Assembly: GCA_028641055.1 (NCBI GenBank)
Contig: CM054062.1
Location: 183,643,958-183,707,957 of the forward strand
Reading direction: 5' to 3'
DNA: 64,000 nt
Source: Alopecurus myosuroides
Taxonomy: Eukaryota; Streptophyta; Magnoliopsida; Poales; Poaceae
Shown here: piece by piece, positions 45,339 through 57,974 of the stretch
How the letters are laid out: each line of letters opens with the position of its first letter
How positions within the stretch are numbered: position 1 is the first letter of the stretch
Translations under genes and position numbers: made by a program
The notes under the pieces: model-generated
What the model was told of the DNA's origin: nothing
Databases searched by the model: none
The model's input: the letters and a program-made list of their open reading frames with translations, nothing else

Positions 45339-47996
45339 CTCATATTTCTTATGTGATCATCTTCTTCACTTGAAAACACGTGAATCCACTTTTCTGGGCG
45401 TAGCTGAAAGGCATTAAAGAAAAGCACTTCTTGGGAGATAACCCATGGTTTTATTTTTGCTTTGTTTTTCTCGGTTTTCTTTGAGTCAAGCGGTTGTATA
45501 CTTCTGTAGAAACTCCTTTGTATCTTTATTTTCATGTTTTAGTTATGCCAAGTAAAGTTTATGATGAGAGTTAGAGTTGGTTTTGGATTTCTACGCAGAA
45601 ACATATTTCTGCTGTCCACCGTAAAAAAATCGCACAATTCAAAGAAATATCAAAATGACTGGAAATGTTTTGTGCTTATTCCTCAGCTAATTCCGCAACT
45701 TTTCAGATCTTTAAGTTTTTCGATCTGAGCAACGTAAGTGCCCCGAATTTTTTTGTATTTACAGACTGTTCTGGTATTGGCAGATTCCGCAATTTTTCTT
45801 GCATTTGCTCTTTTACGATGTAAAGTGGATTTCTTTGCTTCAAGAAACATCAGTGGCTGTAGCTAATGTTTAAAAGTATCAATATCACTTGTTCCATACA
45901 GAACCCATGTTTTTTTTATTGTTGCACTAACCCTCTAATGCGAATTACTCTTTGAGTGTGGTGTGAAGGAAGTTTTCAAGGGTCAAGAGAAGAGGGTGAT
46001 ATAATGTGATAAAGAAGAGTGCAATGTCAAAGCTTGGGGATACCCCCATGGTTCATCCACAAAAATTCTAAGAAGACTCAAGTATCTAATATTGGGGATG
46101 TCTAAGGCATCCCCTTCTTCATCAACAATTTATCAGGTCACTTCTAGTGAAACTATATTTTTATTCGGTCACATCATATGAAATTTACTTGGATCGTCTG
46201 TTTTTTTTCCGTTGTTTTCTTTTGTTTTCCTTGCTTCAATAAACATCGTTGGAACCTAGCATCCTTCTTTGGGAGAGAGACACGCTCCGCTTTTTCGTTT
46301 GAATACCCGTTATGCTCGTATTCTTAGTTTTTCTTCTAGCTGCTGCAAAATTCCTGTTTTGCTCTTGTTTTCATTGCATCTCTTATTTAGAGATGTTAGT
46401 TTTAGAATTGTTATGTGAGTACTCTCATTCTTTCTTTCTGTATCATTTACAGATTTTTTTTAAAAACATATTTTGTATGGTGCTTGTTGGGAAAAGAAAC
46501 TGCTGCATGTAGTAGAATTTATAACGATGCAAATAGAAGCTTGTATAGACTATGGCTAGACTTTTTCATATCATGCTAGATGTTATTTTAATTCTAAAGC
46601 CTAGTGGTTATTTAGTAGTATGATTTTTCTCAAATATCTGAGAGTGTTTAATGTGCCATTGAAAGAATCATGAGTTGTTCTTGTCATTTTGAAGCATAAA
46701 TTTGTGGTGTTCTCCTTTGAATGTTTTATTTGGTTGACTTGGCGCATGCTCACACCATGTTTATGACTATGAACCAGTCACTTATAGATTATATGATCAT
46801 TTAGTTTTTGAACTTGTGGTACCACTTATGATTTGATTAATGATGTTTATGTCGCTATATATGCATGATTATGGCCTTTATGCTCTCTTGATTTGTCGCT
46901 CCCAGTCTTTTGCTAGCCTCCACTTGTACTGAGTATAAGCTTTACTCGTGCATCCAACTCCCTAAAAACAAAGTATGCCAAATGTTTCCACCATAACTAC
47001 CTACATGTGGTATTTAACTTCCAGTCCAAAGTAAATTTCTCATGTGTTACCTTTACAACTTTCAAAATTACTCATGTTTTAGCTCATCGGGACATAAATA
47101 GAGAATCTTTATCTCACTTGTTGATTAGACTTTCACACCCTGAACTAGTGGCTTCATCCGCTTATCCAATTGATAGAAGAGCTGGCAGCGGGGTGTCCAG
47201 CCCCAAATTAATACAAACAAATTCTCTTCACTATTTTTGCCCCTGATTGATCAGTCAAAGCATAATTGTGTAAACAAAAGAGAAAGAGGGATGACCTTCT
47301 ACCCATATGCGTCCTTCTATGGGAGCTGCTCTTGTGAAGTCTAGTTGGCTTGTGACGTGCTATATTTTCTGTTTACCATTCGTTGACATAAGCATACACC
47401 TCTCTTAAAAATGTTTTCAATACCTCTGTTTAATAAAATAAAAAACTCTAGCACATGAGTTAATCCCTGCTTCCCTCTGTGAAGGGCCTTTCTTTTACTT
47501 TTATGTTGAGTATCCATCTTCTAACTTTATGCACAGTTGAGAGAGCATAGTTGCCATTCCGAGTTTAATGTGCATTTGTCCCAGAAACATTATTAATTGA
47601 TTCATGATGTGTTATTGTTTGTTCTCTAATTATTTGTTCTAGTCTTCCTCGTGAACATTGAAGGTGTCCTGGCATTTATGTTTTGCCTCACTCTTAAGGA
47701 CAAGCAAAATATCACTTTGCTATGTTATCATTATACTTGAAACAATCGTATAACTTTTGGTGCATTATTATTCATGATCTTTTATTTGTGTTACTTCTCA
47801 CGATGCAAGGTGATTGCTATGCTCTATTGTTAAAATTTTATTTATCATGCTTGTGTTTAAAGTTCTATGATCTCAGCTTACATATGATTTTACAATATTG
47901 ATGATCAAGTTTATGTTGGTAGCATGTCACCTCAGAAATTATGTGTTTTTATCGTTTACCTACTCGAGGACAAGTAGGAACTAAGTTTGGGGATGT
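45339..47996 (+). other. 3' untranslated region of the outer element
   Basis: There is no coding signal. Blocks such as GTGTGAAGGAAGTTTTCAAGG (45971) recur in the inner element at 54366, and 46870-47996 recurs at 15186-16341. The polypurine tract AAGTTTGGGGATGT directly precedes the 3' LTR. Confidence 0.75.
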
Positions 47997-49464
47997 TGAT
48001 ACGTCATAAACATATCCTTAATTTCTGATGTTCCATGTTGTTTTCATGTTGTTTCCTACATGTTTGTTATACACTTTATGTCATTTTATTGATTTCTGGG
48101 ACTAACCTATTAACAAGATGCCACAGAGCCAGTTCCCCGTTTTCTGCTGTTTTAGTTTCAGAAAAGTTGTTCTGGAAATATTCACGGAATTGGAAAATTC
48201 GAAGCCCGGAAGTCTTAGAATTCTTGAAGGTTCCACAGAGTCCCGAAGAGTCCCCCCCCGGCCATTGGGGGTGGTGTGGGCCCCTCGGGCGTCCACCTCC
48301 ATCACCCTTTCGCCTATATAATCCCCCGATACGTGAACCCTAAATAGATACCACTTTTCCTAAGAAACAACCGAGGCCACCGTCATCGTCATCTCGAGAT
48401 CAGGAGGGTTCTGGAGCTCTCCCCGACACCCTGCCGGGAGGGAAATTCATCACCGGAGGGGTCTACACCAACATGCCCTCCTCGGAAGTGATGCGTGAGT
48501 AGTTCAACCATGGAGTACGGGTCCATAGCAGTATCTAGAAGGTTTTCTTCTCCACCTTATTCCTCATGTTTAGATCTTGTGAGCTTCCCTACATGATCGA
48601 GATCATCTTTATGTAATGCTACATGTTGTGTTTGCTAGGATCCGATGAATGTTGAATGCTATGTCTTCTGATTATCAATCTATCATGTTATCTTCATGCA
48701 TGGGTTATTTATGATCTTGCATGCTCTCCATTATTAGTAGATGCTCTGGCCAAGTAGATGCTAGTAACTCCAAGAGGGAGTATTTATGCTCGATAGTGGG
48801 TTCATGCCTCCTTTGCATCTGTGTTCGAGTGACAGAAACGTGACGGATGGAGGATGTGTTGTTGCCATTAGGGAGAAAACAACGGTTCTTACTTAGTTTA
48901 CAATGTTTACATTACACACTTTGCTTACTGCGATTATTTGTTGCTTGCAACTTAATACCCAACATTTGTTCGGATGATATTCGGAGGGTGGATTATTAGT
49001 CATAGATGCATTTGGATGACGGTCTATGTATCTTGTTGTAATGCCCGCATGAATCACATAGTAATCTTTATGTCTTGCATATGCACTACGGTGCAGTCTT
49101 CATTTCTGTCAATTGCCCATCTATAATTTGTTCACCACACATGTTATTTATCTTCTATGGAGAGACACCAATAGTGAACTGTGGACCCCGGTCCATTTTC
49201 TCATACTTATAATACAACCACTTCAATTACTGTTTTCACACTACTGCTACTGCTTTCATATTGTTCTCATACTGTTTTCCACACTATACGTTTAACCTCT
49301 TTGTGTTCAGCAAAACCGGTGAGATTGACAACCTCACTACTTCGTTGGGGCAAAGTGATTTGATTGTGTTGTGTAGGTACCATGTTGCTGCTTAACCGGT
49401 AGTGCGCCCTACCATCTCAGCTGCATAAACCTTTTGAAGTTACTCCTTCCTCCTACTGGTCGAT
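47997..49464 (+). repeat. 3' LTR of the outer element, left piece
   Basis: It starts TGATACGTCATAAACATATC and is interrupted after CTACTGGTCGAT by the inner element. The last 94 bp are at 57881-57974, ending ACACGCATCA. Confidence 0.9.
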
Positions 49465-50838
49465 TGATACGTCTCCAACGTATCTATAAGTTTTGATGTT
49501 CCATGTTGATATTATGCAAATTGCTACATGTTTTATCCCTTCTTTATAGCATTTTTACACGTTTTCCGGAATTAACCTATTAACAAGATGCCAAGTGCCA
49601 GTTCCCTGTTTTCTGTTGTTTTTTATTTCAGAAAAGTTGTTGTGGAAATATTGTCGGAATTGGACCCCGCGAATCCCGAAGTTCCATTTTTTGCCAGAAG
49701 CATCCAGAAGTCCGAAGAGGAGTCGAAGACGGGCACCAGGGGGCCCTCACCATAGCCAGGCGCCCCCCCTTGGCCGCGCCTAGGGGTGGTGAGGCCACCC
49801 TGGTGGCCCACCGACGTTGCTCTTCCGCCTATTTAAGGCCTTCCTCTCGAAAACCCTAACCTAATCGGCGAAATTCCACGAAACCTTCCGCAGCCGCCGT
49901 CATCGTCAACCCAAGTTTCTCTGTTCTGGCACCCTTCCGGGATGGGGAAGTGCCACCGGAAGCCATATCCATCAACTCCACCGCCATCTCCATCACCGTT
50001 GTTGTCTCCTATGATGAGGAGGAAGTAGTTCTCCTCTGAGGTTGAGGGCTCTACCGGTAGCTATGTGGTTCATCTCTCTCTCCCATGATGTGATCTATAT
50101 GTGATCGTGAGCTTTGTAATCTAGTTGAATAAGTAGATGTTACTCTTCATCCATTGTGCTACTCAAGTGTTTTATTAATATGAACTTTGGAGTCACCTTG
50201 TCCCGCGGTGTGAAGGTGACAGTGTGCACATCGTGTGTGTCCTCTATGAATTGTGGTGTTCGTCTAGTACCTTCTAGAGCGCTCAAGTTGACAGTGTGGG
50301 GCTAACTAGACATGGGAATGCTTACTTTAAGGAATGCTTTTTGTAGCCCTACGCAATGATTAGTGTTCGTTATCCAACCGGAGAAGGTTAAGAGTAGCAT
50401 AGTGAAGAGAAGATATTTAGTTATTCAATTATGTGATCATTGTTGAGAGTGTCCACTAGTGAAAGTAGGATCCCTAGGCCTTGTTTCCAAGCATTGACAC
50501 ACCATTTTCCGCCTGTTCTGCTGCATGTTTGCTTGCTGCCATATTTATTGCAGATTGCTATTATTACTTATAACCATCCATATTACTCGCGTTTCACTAT
50601 CTCTTCGCCAAACTAGTGCACCTATAAACCTGACAAGTATATTGGGTGTGTTGGGGACACAAGAGACTTCTTGTATCTTAATTGCAGGGTTGCTTGAGAG
50701 GGATATCTTCGACCTCTACCTCCCTGAGTTTGATAAACCTTGGGTGATCCACTTAAGGGAAACTTGCTGCTGTTCTACAAACCTATGCACTTGGAGGCCC
50801 AACACTGTCTACAAGAATAGAAGCGTGCGTATACATCA
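49465..50838 (+). repeat. 5' LTR (1374 bp) of the inner element
   Basis: It starts TGATACGTCTCCAACGTATC and ends GCGTATACATCA. By eye it differs from the 3' LTR by several per cent, with a cluster of changes near 49680-49700. Confidence 0.9.
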
Positions 50839-50848
50839 AGCTCTTTTG

Positions 50849-50866
50849 TGGCGCCGTTGCCGGGGA
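50849..50866 (+). other. Primer binding site, Asp tRNA type (inner element)
   Basis: TGGCGCCGTTGCCGGGGA lies ten bases after the LTR end and is identical to the site at 43905. Confidence 0.88.
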
Positions 50867-51013
50867 GGTAAGGTAAAAGGTACTCACATCCTCGTGTGTG
50901 AGTGCTCGGAGTTATTTCCTTTAGATTCTGTAATTTTATCTTTTTGTTTCTTGTTTTCACTAGTTAGGTTTATTTTTACTCACTTCTTGTTTTTATTTTT
51001 ACTAGTTGTCTTA

Positions 51014-53752
51014 ATGGAAAACAACAAAAATATGATAGAACTTTATAATATTTATCTTGAATTAGGACATGATGATTTTGAAGAGAAAATTAAAAAACCT
51101 ATGGAAGTTTGTTTGCATAATAGTGATAGCAATGTTACTAGCATTAATTCTTTGCACCCCATCATTCCTAATGCTAGGGAAAAGTCTAAGCTTGGGGAAG
51201 CTAGTTGTTACGATCTTTCTAGTTTTCCAGCTTTAGAGGAGAAAATTTGCTCTGATGATACTATATATCCCATATGTGATAAACCTAATAATGCTTGTGA
51301 TATTTTAAATACTCCTACTGAAAGCATTCCTTATATAATACCCAAGAAAATTGTTGAACTTGTCATGGATAACCGTTATTTTGGAGATGGAACTGTCCAT
51401 CCTAGTGATCATTTACACTTTATGCATAAATTATGCGAGTTATTCAAGTGCGCAGGTATCTCAACGGACCAAGTTAAGAGGAGGCTATCCCCTTTGTCAC
51501 TTAAGGACAAAGCAAGGGAGTGGTATGAACTACTAGATGATCCTCATCATTTGGAGTGGAAGGAACTTGAATCTCTCTTTTACTCTAAATTTTATCATTC
51601 TCATGAACTATATTTAGATAGGAACTACATTTATAATTTTTGGCCTCATGATGGAGAAAGCATTGCCCAAGCTTGGGGAAGACTGAAAACATTAATACTC
51701 AAATGTCTTAACCATGAGCTTCCTAAGGAAATAATTGTTACTAATTTTTATGCAAGGCTTTCAGGACATTGGAAGGATTATCTAGATGCATGTTCAGAGG
51801 GTTCTTTTTGTAGTAAGAAGGTTGAAGCTAAGTGGTATCTTCTTGAGAGAATTCGAATCAATAGTGAAGATTGGAATAACACCAAAGGTAAAGAATCAGG
51901 TATAAACTATGAGTATGATTGCATTAAGACTTTTGCTGAAACTGCTGATTTTCATGAGCTTAATGCTAAATATGGTCTTGATCCTCAAATAGTTGTCAGT
52001 TGGTATAGATCCTTTGCTTCTTATATTAATCTTCCTAAAAATGGGGACGTATATCATGAACCTTTTAAAGACACTTGCATGAAAAATGAAATTGTTATTG
52101 ATGATTGCAATAAACATGCTCAAACTTCTGAAAGTACTATTTCTTATAAGCATGTTAATTTCTGTGGAGCACTTAGACCTTGTGAAAAGAATAAAATCGA
52201 AGAAGAATATTGTATCCATCATAGGAATGAAAAAACTAGAATGTGGGATAGGTCTCTAAATGATCTTGGTGAAAATGGTTGTGCCCTCTATCCTTTTATT
52301 TGTGAACTTTGTTGTAAAATGGGTCATTTTAATTTTCAATGCTCAAGCCATGATAGTAGCCTTTCAAATCCTATGAGTACTGGAAGTTTGTATTGTGATG
52401 ACATGATCACCCCTAATGAGCATGATGAACTTACATTATTTTTGGGGTGTGAAGAGTTATTAAGAAAAACTTCTTTGATCGATATGAGTGCTTTTGATAT
52501 GCATAGTGTCTTGCATGAATGCCATCTTTATTGTGTTGAAAATTGCCATGCAAATACTTACATACAAAATATTCTAAAAGAGGACACTTTACCAAAATAT
52601 GATAGGACTAATATGAGTTTTGTTCTTATTAATGAGGAGGAGGAATCCTCCAAAGTTCTTTCTATTGTTTCTGACAGTAAACCAGGGTATGTGGAGAAGC
52701 TTCCTTTTAAGCCTCTCCCTCCTAAAGAGGGGAAGAAGAAGAAGAAAAAGAGGAGTAAAAGGAGAGAGGTAACGGTATCTCTCCATAAGCATGTTGCTCA
52801 TATTACAACTTTTGCTGATGAGTCTGAACTCGATGATTTTCCTATGCCTGTTATTTATGAAAGTGATCATGATTGGGAGAAACACACTACTTTTGATATT
52901 GAAAATCTGTTTGGTACCAATTCTGAAAACGATGATATTAATAATTGTTGTACTATTAGTACTATCCATGATCCTTCCAATTATAATATAGAAAGATCTA
53001 AACTTGTGGATGATGTGTTTGAAAATCCCTTTTCTATTAATGATTATATGCTTGATACATCTCCTCCAAGTAAAAATGATGATATGTTTACAAATGAACG
53101 CCTTTTGGAAGAAAACTATTTTATTGCTTGTGATGATACTATGCCTCCAATATATGATGATTGCAATTTTGAATATGAGATTTTTAGTCCACCTACTATT
53201 GAGGATAAAATTAATTATGATTTCAATATGCCTCCAGTCTTTGATAATTATTATAAAGAAAGTTATAACATAGGCTATAATTACAATCATCCTCATAAAA
53301 CTTTCCATAATCATGGTGGGATTACCCAAAACCATCTCGTTAATATGCAACTTATCTATCATGTTCGAGTTCTTTATGATAATCCTACTCCCGTTGTTAT
53401 TAATAAGAATGACTATGCTTATGTGGAGAGTATTAATTCTTTTATGCATGTGGCTCATGATAAGAATGTTTTATGTGATAGCTATAATGTTAATTTTATT
53501 CACGATGCTACTGAAGGTTATTATGAGATAGGTAAACATGGTTTTAAGCATCTCAACAATATTAAGTTTCCCCTCTTTATGTTGAAATTTTTGAAGTTGC
53601 ACTTATTTTGTCTTCCTAAGCTAGTCCTTTGTGCTTCGTTGACTTGTTTTTCTACAAGATTCTTTTTCATAGGAAGTGGGTTAGACTTAAATGTGTTTTA
53701 TATTTTCTTCTTGATGCTCTCTTATTGTACTTCAACTCTTATTCTTATGTGA
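51014..53752 (+). CDS. Gag-like protein of the pol-less element (912 residues)
   Basis: The frame is open from 50525, but everything before 51014 is LTR, primer site and leader, so ATG 51014 (MENNKNMIELYN) is taken as the start. Residues about 115-280 carry the retrotransposon gag (capsid) pattern: KDKAREWYELLDD, HHLEWKELESLFYSKFY, AQAWGRLKTLI. A zinc knuckle CELCCKMGHFNFQC (CX2CX4HX4C) begins at residue 430. A Lys/Arg-rich patch GKKKKKKRSKRRE near residue 573 may be a nuclear signal or RNA-binding. The remaining 320 residues are acidic and Asn/Tyr-rich and end with HDATEGYYEIGKHGFKH and a hydrophobic stretch, shared with the outer element. There is no protease or polymerase. It would package RNA. 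The long C-terminal extension has no function I know of. Confidence 0.85.
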   Translation: MENNKNMIELYNIYLELGHDDFEEKIKKPMEVCLHNSDSNVTSINSLHPIIPNAREKSKLGEASCYDLSSFPALEEKICSDDTIYPICDKPNNACDILNTPTESIPYIIPKKIVELVMDNRYFGDGTVHPSDHLHFMHKLCELFKCAGISTDQVKRRLSPLSLKDKAREWYELLDDPHHLEWKELESLFYSKFYHSHELYLDRNYIYNFWPHDGESIAQAWGRLKTLILKCLNHELPKEIIVTNFYARLSGHWKDYLDACSEGSFCSKKVEAKWYLLERIRINSEDWNNTKGKESGINYEYDCIKTFAETADFHELNAKYGLDPQIVVSWYRSFASYINLPKNGDVYHEPFKDTCMKNEIVIDDCNKHAQTSESTISYKHVNFCGALRPCEKNKIEEEYCIHHRNEKTRMWDRSLNDLGENGCALYPFICELCCKMGHFNFQCSSHDSSLSNPMSTGSLYCDDMITPNEHDELTLFLGCEELLRKTSLIDMSAFDMHSVLHECHLYCVENCHANTYIQNILKEDTLPKYDRTNMSFVLINEEEESSKVLSIVSDSKPGYVEKLPFKPLPPKEGKKKKKKRSKRREVTVSLHKHVAHITTFADESELDDFPMPVIYESDHDWEKHTTFDIENLFGTNSENDDINNCCTISTIHDPSNYNIERSKLVDDVFENPFSINDYMLDTSPPSKNDDMFTNERLLEENYFIACDDTMPPIYDDCNFEYEIFSPPTIEDKINYDFNMPPVFDNYYKESYNIGYNYNHPHKTFHNHGGITQNHLVNMQLIYHVRVLYDNPTPVVINKNDYAYVESINSFMHVAHDKNVLCDSYNVNFIHDATEGYYEIGKHGFKHLNNIKFPLFMLKFLKLHLFCLPKLVLCASLTCFSTRFFFIGSGLDLNVFYIFFLMLSYCTSTLILM

Positions 53753-56484
53753 GCATCTTTTAAAAATCATTGTGCCTAGCTGAAAAGCATTAAAAGAAAA
53801 GCGCTTCCGGGAGACAACCCGTTTTATTTCTCCATTTTCAACCCATTTTCCGTCGTTTATTTTTGTTTTCTTTGAACCTGGGTGTTGTCTATTTCCTTAG
53901 CAACCCTTATGTATCTTTTCTTTTGTGTCTTTGTTGAGCCAAGTAAAGCCTCTACTGGAAAGTTGAGACTATATTTCGGATTTCTGCGCAGGAAACAGAT
54001 TTCTGCTGTCCACTGTTAAAATCGTATAAAATCACAGAAAATTCAAAATGACCTGAGTTTTTTGTGCGTCATACTGGGATATATATGCAACTTTTATTAG
54101 TTGACCACCTTTTGATTTGAGCAACAGAGGATTTTCGAAAAAAATCATCTTTACCTGCTGTTCTGTTTTGACAGATTTCTGCAAATAATTGCATTTGCCT
54201 CTTAATCTCTTTCTTTTGGTGATCTTTTGAGAAAAAGAGTTTTAAAAGAAGTTGTGACAGTACCTAATGTGTTTATGAGTGTTAGGCTTGTGTTGAAACT
54301 GAACCATGTGAATTTATTATTTTGATTTCCACTAACGTTGCTAATGAAGATCGTGAGAAGTTTGGTGTGAAGGAAGTTTTCAAGGGTCAAGAGAAGAGGA
54401 TGATATCATGTGATCAAGAAGAGTGAAAAGCCTAAGCTTGGGATGCCCCGGTGGTACATCCCAGCAAATTCCAAGAAGACTCAAGCATCTAAAGTTTTCA
54501 AGGCATCCCCTTCTTCATCAACAATTTATAAGGTCACTTCCAGTGAAACTATATTTTTATTCAGTCACATCTTATGTGCTTTACTTGGAGCGTCTTTTAT
54601 TTTTGTTTTCAGTTTGTTTGGTTTTATTTGCTGTAATAAATAGTTGGATCCTAGCATATTTGTTTGGGAGATAGACATGCTCCGCTTTTTTGTTAGAATA
54701 CTCTTGTGCTTCACTTATATTTGTTGAGTATTCATGCTTAGATATTTTAGTGCTTCTAGCTCTTGTTTTGCATGCATCCTTTGTTCAGAGATGTTAGCTT
54801 CTGTAGTTAGGTGGTTCTCATATGTGTGTTTTCTTGGAAATAGGAATGCTATTGTGATAGTTGGTATAGTGGAAAAGATTGCATGGTCTTGTAGATCACT
54901 AAACTTCTTCACTTGAATCATTGCTGTTGTTTTGAGATATTAATTTGCTTAATGGATAAATGGGAAAGACTAGTAAGTAGAAATTTTAATGGTTGGTCTA
55001 AGAAACTTGAAGCTGTGCCACACTTAAATTACCAGCTGATAGAAACAATGGTATATGATTGCTACGAGTGATACATTTCCGATCGGCCTTTTGTTACACG
55101 CTACGATCGGGGTAGCTAACAGTGACTTGTCACTGCCACGGACCCTCTTGGAGTGATTTGCATTGTGCCTTGTAAGATGATTTGCTTGATGTAATCTTTT
55201 AACTCGTGAGGCTATGTTGAGGTTCCTGGCACTTCTACCATCCATATTTGCTAGCCTCTTCGGTACTGTGCATTGCCCTTTCTCACATTGAGAGTTGGTG
55301 CAAACTTCGCCAGTGCATCCAAATCCCGTGGGAGGACTTTGTTCTCCTACGCATAAGCCCATATATTCTTCCTCAAAACAGACACCATACCTACCTATCA
55401 TGGCATTTACATATCCATTCCTAGATATATTGCTGCACAACATCCACCTCCATTATGTTACTTGATGATGAGCTTCATGGTTATTTATGCATACTGCTAC
55501 ACTGGCAGGAGCATGCAGTTAGATACATCAGAGATATTTCTTTATGTGTTATGAGTACTAAAAGTGTGATGATTCATTGTAATATAGGATGTTGCCCCTA
55601 CCGGTGAGGATATATAAAAAAAAATGAAAAACCCCAAAAAGAAAAAGAAAAAAAGGGGCCAAAGAGAGAATAAAGAGAGAGGGGGCGCATCACTATACTT
55701 TATATACCACACTTGTGCTTCATATTTAGCACCAATACTTAAGTTTGGAGAAAGTTTTGATATTATCATTCATTCATAACTATATGGGGAACTTTACATT
55801 ATAGAACTTGGCTTTTATATTCAAATGATGAGCCTCCTCAAATGAGCTCTAGGTCTTCGTGAGCAACCAAGTTGGATGCACCCCCACTAGTTCCATTGGA
55901 GAGCTTTCATACACTTATAACTCTATGTGCATCCATTGCGTGGCAATACCTACTCCTTACATAGCTTCGGTTGTAAGACTTTCTCTTGTCTAATGACCAC
56001 TTTCTGATTTGTGAGCCTTTCTTCCATTGACCTCCCAAACCCCCCATAATGTTCTCTTTTCCATAACATCCCGATGTCAGGGACCAACACAGAACACTTC
56101 CTTGTTTTTAGTGCGCAAATAGTTTAAGATTCAAGCATTGCATCGTATGGAAAGCTTGACTTGATCCTAACAGGGCTTGTGAAGATCGTTTCACGTGCAT
56201 GATATTGTTGTTCTTGAAAGCTTAAATCATCTCTAATAAACTTTGCACGGTTGATAGTCTTTTAGTATTGATTCATTAAAAGTTTTGCTTCTTTCTTCTT
56301 ATTTGTTTATGCATTACTTGTTGATACCAAATATAGATCACATCTTTAGTTCATTTGATCCTAGTTTACATGCTCTACTATACATGTTATGATCAAGATT
56401 GTGTAGTAGAATGTCACCTATGAAATGATTTTGTTTTATCGTTTACCTACTCGAGGACGAGTAGGAACTAAGCTTGGGGATGCT
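53753..56484 (+). other. 3' untranslated region of the inner element
   Basis: This is 2.7 kb without a convincing frame. An A/G-rich tract lies at 55616-55690. The 3' end carries CTACTCGAGGACGAGTAGG and the polypurine tract AAGCTTGGGGATGCT directly before the LTR at 56485. Confidence 0.7.
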
Positions 56485-57875
56485 TGATACGTCTCCAACG
56501 TATCTATAATTTATGATGTTCCATGTTGATATTATGCCAATTGCTACATGTTTTCTCCCTTCTTTATAGCATTTTTACACGTTTTCCGGGACTAACCTAT
56601 TAACAAGATGCCAAGTACCAGTTCCCTATTTTCTTCTATTTTTTATTTCAGAAAAGTTGTTCTGTAAATATTCTCGGAATTGGACCCCACGAATCCTAAA
56701 GTTCCTATTTTCCCTTGAAGCATCCAGAAGTCCGAAGAGGAGTCGAAGACGGGCACCAGGGGGCCCTCACCATAGCCAGGCGCGGCCCCCCCTTGGCCGC
56801 GCCTGGGGGTGGTGAGGCCACCCTGGTGGCCCACGGGCGTTGCTCTTCTGCCTATTTAAGGCCTTCCTCTCGAAAACCCTAACCTAATCGGCGAAATTAC
56901 ACGAAACCTTCCGCCGCCGCCGTCATCATCAACCCAAGTTTCGGGGGACAGATCTCTGTTCTGGCACCCTGCCGGGACGGGGAAGTGCCCCCGGAAGCCA
57001 TCTCCATCGACTCCACCGCCATCTCCATCGCCGTTGCTATCTCCTATGATGATGAGGAAGTAGTTCTCCCACGAGGCTGAGGGCTCTACCGGTAGATATG
57101 TGGTTCATCTCTCTCTCCCAGGGTGTGATCTATATGTGATCGTGAGCTTTGTAATCTAGTTGAATAAGTAGATGTTACTCTTAATCTATTGTGCTACTCA
57201 AGTGTTTTATTAATATGAACTTTGGAGTCACCTTGTCCCGCGGTGTGAAGGTGACAGTGTGCACATCGTGTGTGTCTCCTCTATGAATTGTGGTGTTTGT
57301 CTAGTACCTTCTAGGACGCTCAAGTTGACAGTGTGGGGGCTAACTAGACATGGGAATGCTTACTTTAAGGAATGCTTTTTGCAGCCCTACGCAATGATTT
57401 TGTTCGTTATCCAACCGGAGAGGGTTAAGAGTAGCACAGTGAAGAAAAGATATTTAGTTATTCAATCATGTGATCATTGTTGAGAGTGTCCACTAGTGAA
57501 AGTAGGATCCCTAGGCCTTGTTTTCAAGCATTGAAACACCGTTTTCCTCCTGTTCTGCTACATGTTTGCTTGCTACCATATTTATTTCAGATTGCTATTA
57601 TTACTTATAACCATCCATATTACTCGCATTTCACTATCTCTTCACCGAACTAGTGCACATATATACCTGACAAGTATATTGGGTGTGTTGGGGACACAAG
57701 AGACTTGTTGTATCTTAATTGCAGGGTTGCTTGAGAGGGATATCTTTGACCTCTACCTCCCTGAGTTCGATAAACCTTGGGTGATCCACTTAAAGGAAAC
57801 TTGCTGCTGTTCTACAAACCTCTGCACTTGGAGGCCCAACACTGTCTACAAGAATAGAAGCGTGCGTAGACATCA
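56485..57875 (+). repeat. 3' LTR (1391 bp) of the inner element
   Basis: It starts TGATACGTCTCCAACGTATC and ends GCGTAGACATCA. The short ORF that ran on from the 5' LTR (50525) has its LTR counterpart at 57562, confirming that part as LTR and not gene. Confidence 0.9.
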
Positions 57876-57880
57876 TCGAT

Positions 57881-57974
57881 TCAACCTTCGTTTCTTTTTG
57901 AGGGAAAACTTGTTGTTGCACTCTTCATACCTTCCTCTTCGGTTCTCCCAACGAACGTGTGTTCACACGCATCA
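57881..57974 (+). repeat. 3' LTR of the outer element, right piece
   Basis: It resumes with TCAACCTTCGTTTC after the second TCGAT and matches the tail of the 5' LTR (TTAACCTTGGTTTC ... ACATGCATCA). Confidence 0.9.

Larger units (their letters stand above)
49465..57875 (+). mobile_element. Athila-like, pol-less Ty3 element (inner, Sabrina-like)
   Basis: It is 8411 bp long, with LTRs 49465-50838 and 56485-57875. The perfect TSD TCGAT (49460-49464 and 57876-57880) lies within the outer element's 3' LTR. The primer site is at 50849. It has one intact gag-like ORF (51014-53752) and no protease, RT, RNase H or integrase. Size, primer site and gag-only content recall the Triticeae family Sabrina, but I cannot verify the family name. 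It must use the enzymes of a related autonomous element. Confidence 0.92.
42291..57974 (+). mobile_element. Athila-like non-autonomous Ty3 element (outer)
   Basis: The 5' LTR is 42291-43893 and the interior 43894-47996. The 3' LTR is 47997-49464 plus 57881-57974, split by the element at 49465-57875. The perfect TSD CATCT (42286-42290 and 57975-57979) marks its insertion into the old Tat gag. Without the inner element it is 7268 bp. The primer site matches Asp tRNA. The interior has one broken ORF (44097-45338) and no protease, RT or integrase. The LTRs differ visibly, including indels in the first 400 bp, so it is clearly older than the Tat element at 23030. Confidence 0.92.

Noticed and set aside
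50525..51013. An N-terminal extension of 163 residues on the Gag-like protein, with hydrophobic segments like a signal peptide
   Set aside because: The sequence is LTR, primer binding site and leader; the first 113 codons recur in the 3' LTR at 57562. The frame is open by chance.
52589..53458. A 289-codon minus-strand open frame, rich in Ile and Asn
   Set aside because: It lies exactly opposite the open Gag-like frame of the inner element; its composition is the mirror of the Asn/Asp-rich coding strand. No domain.
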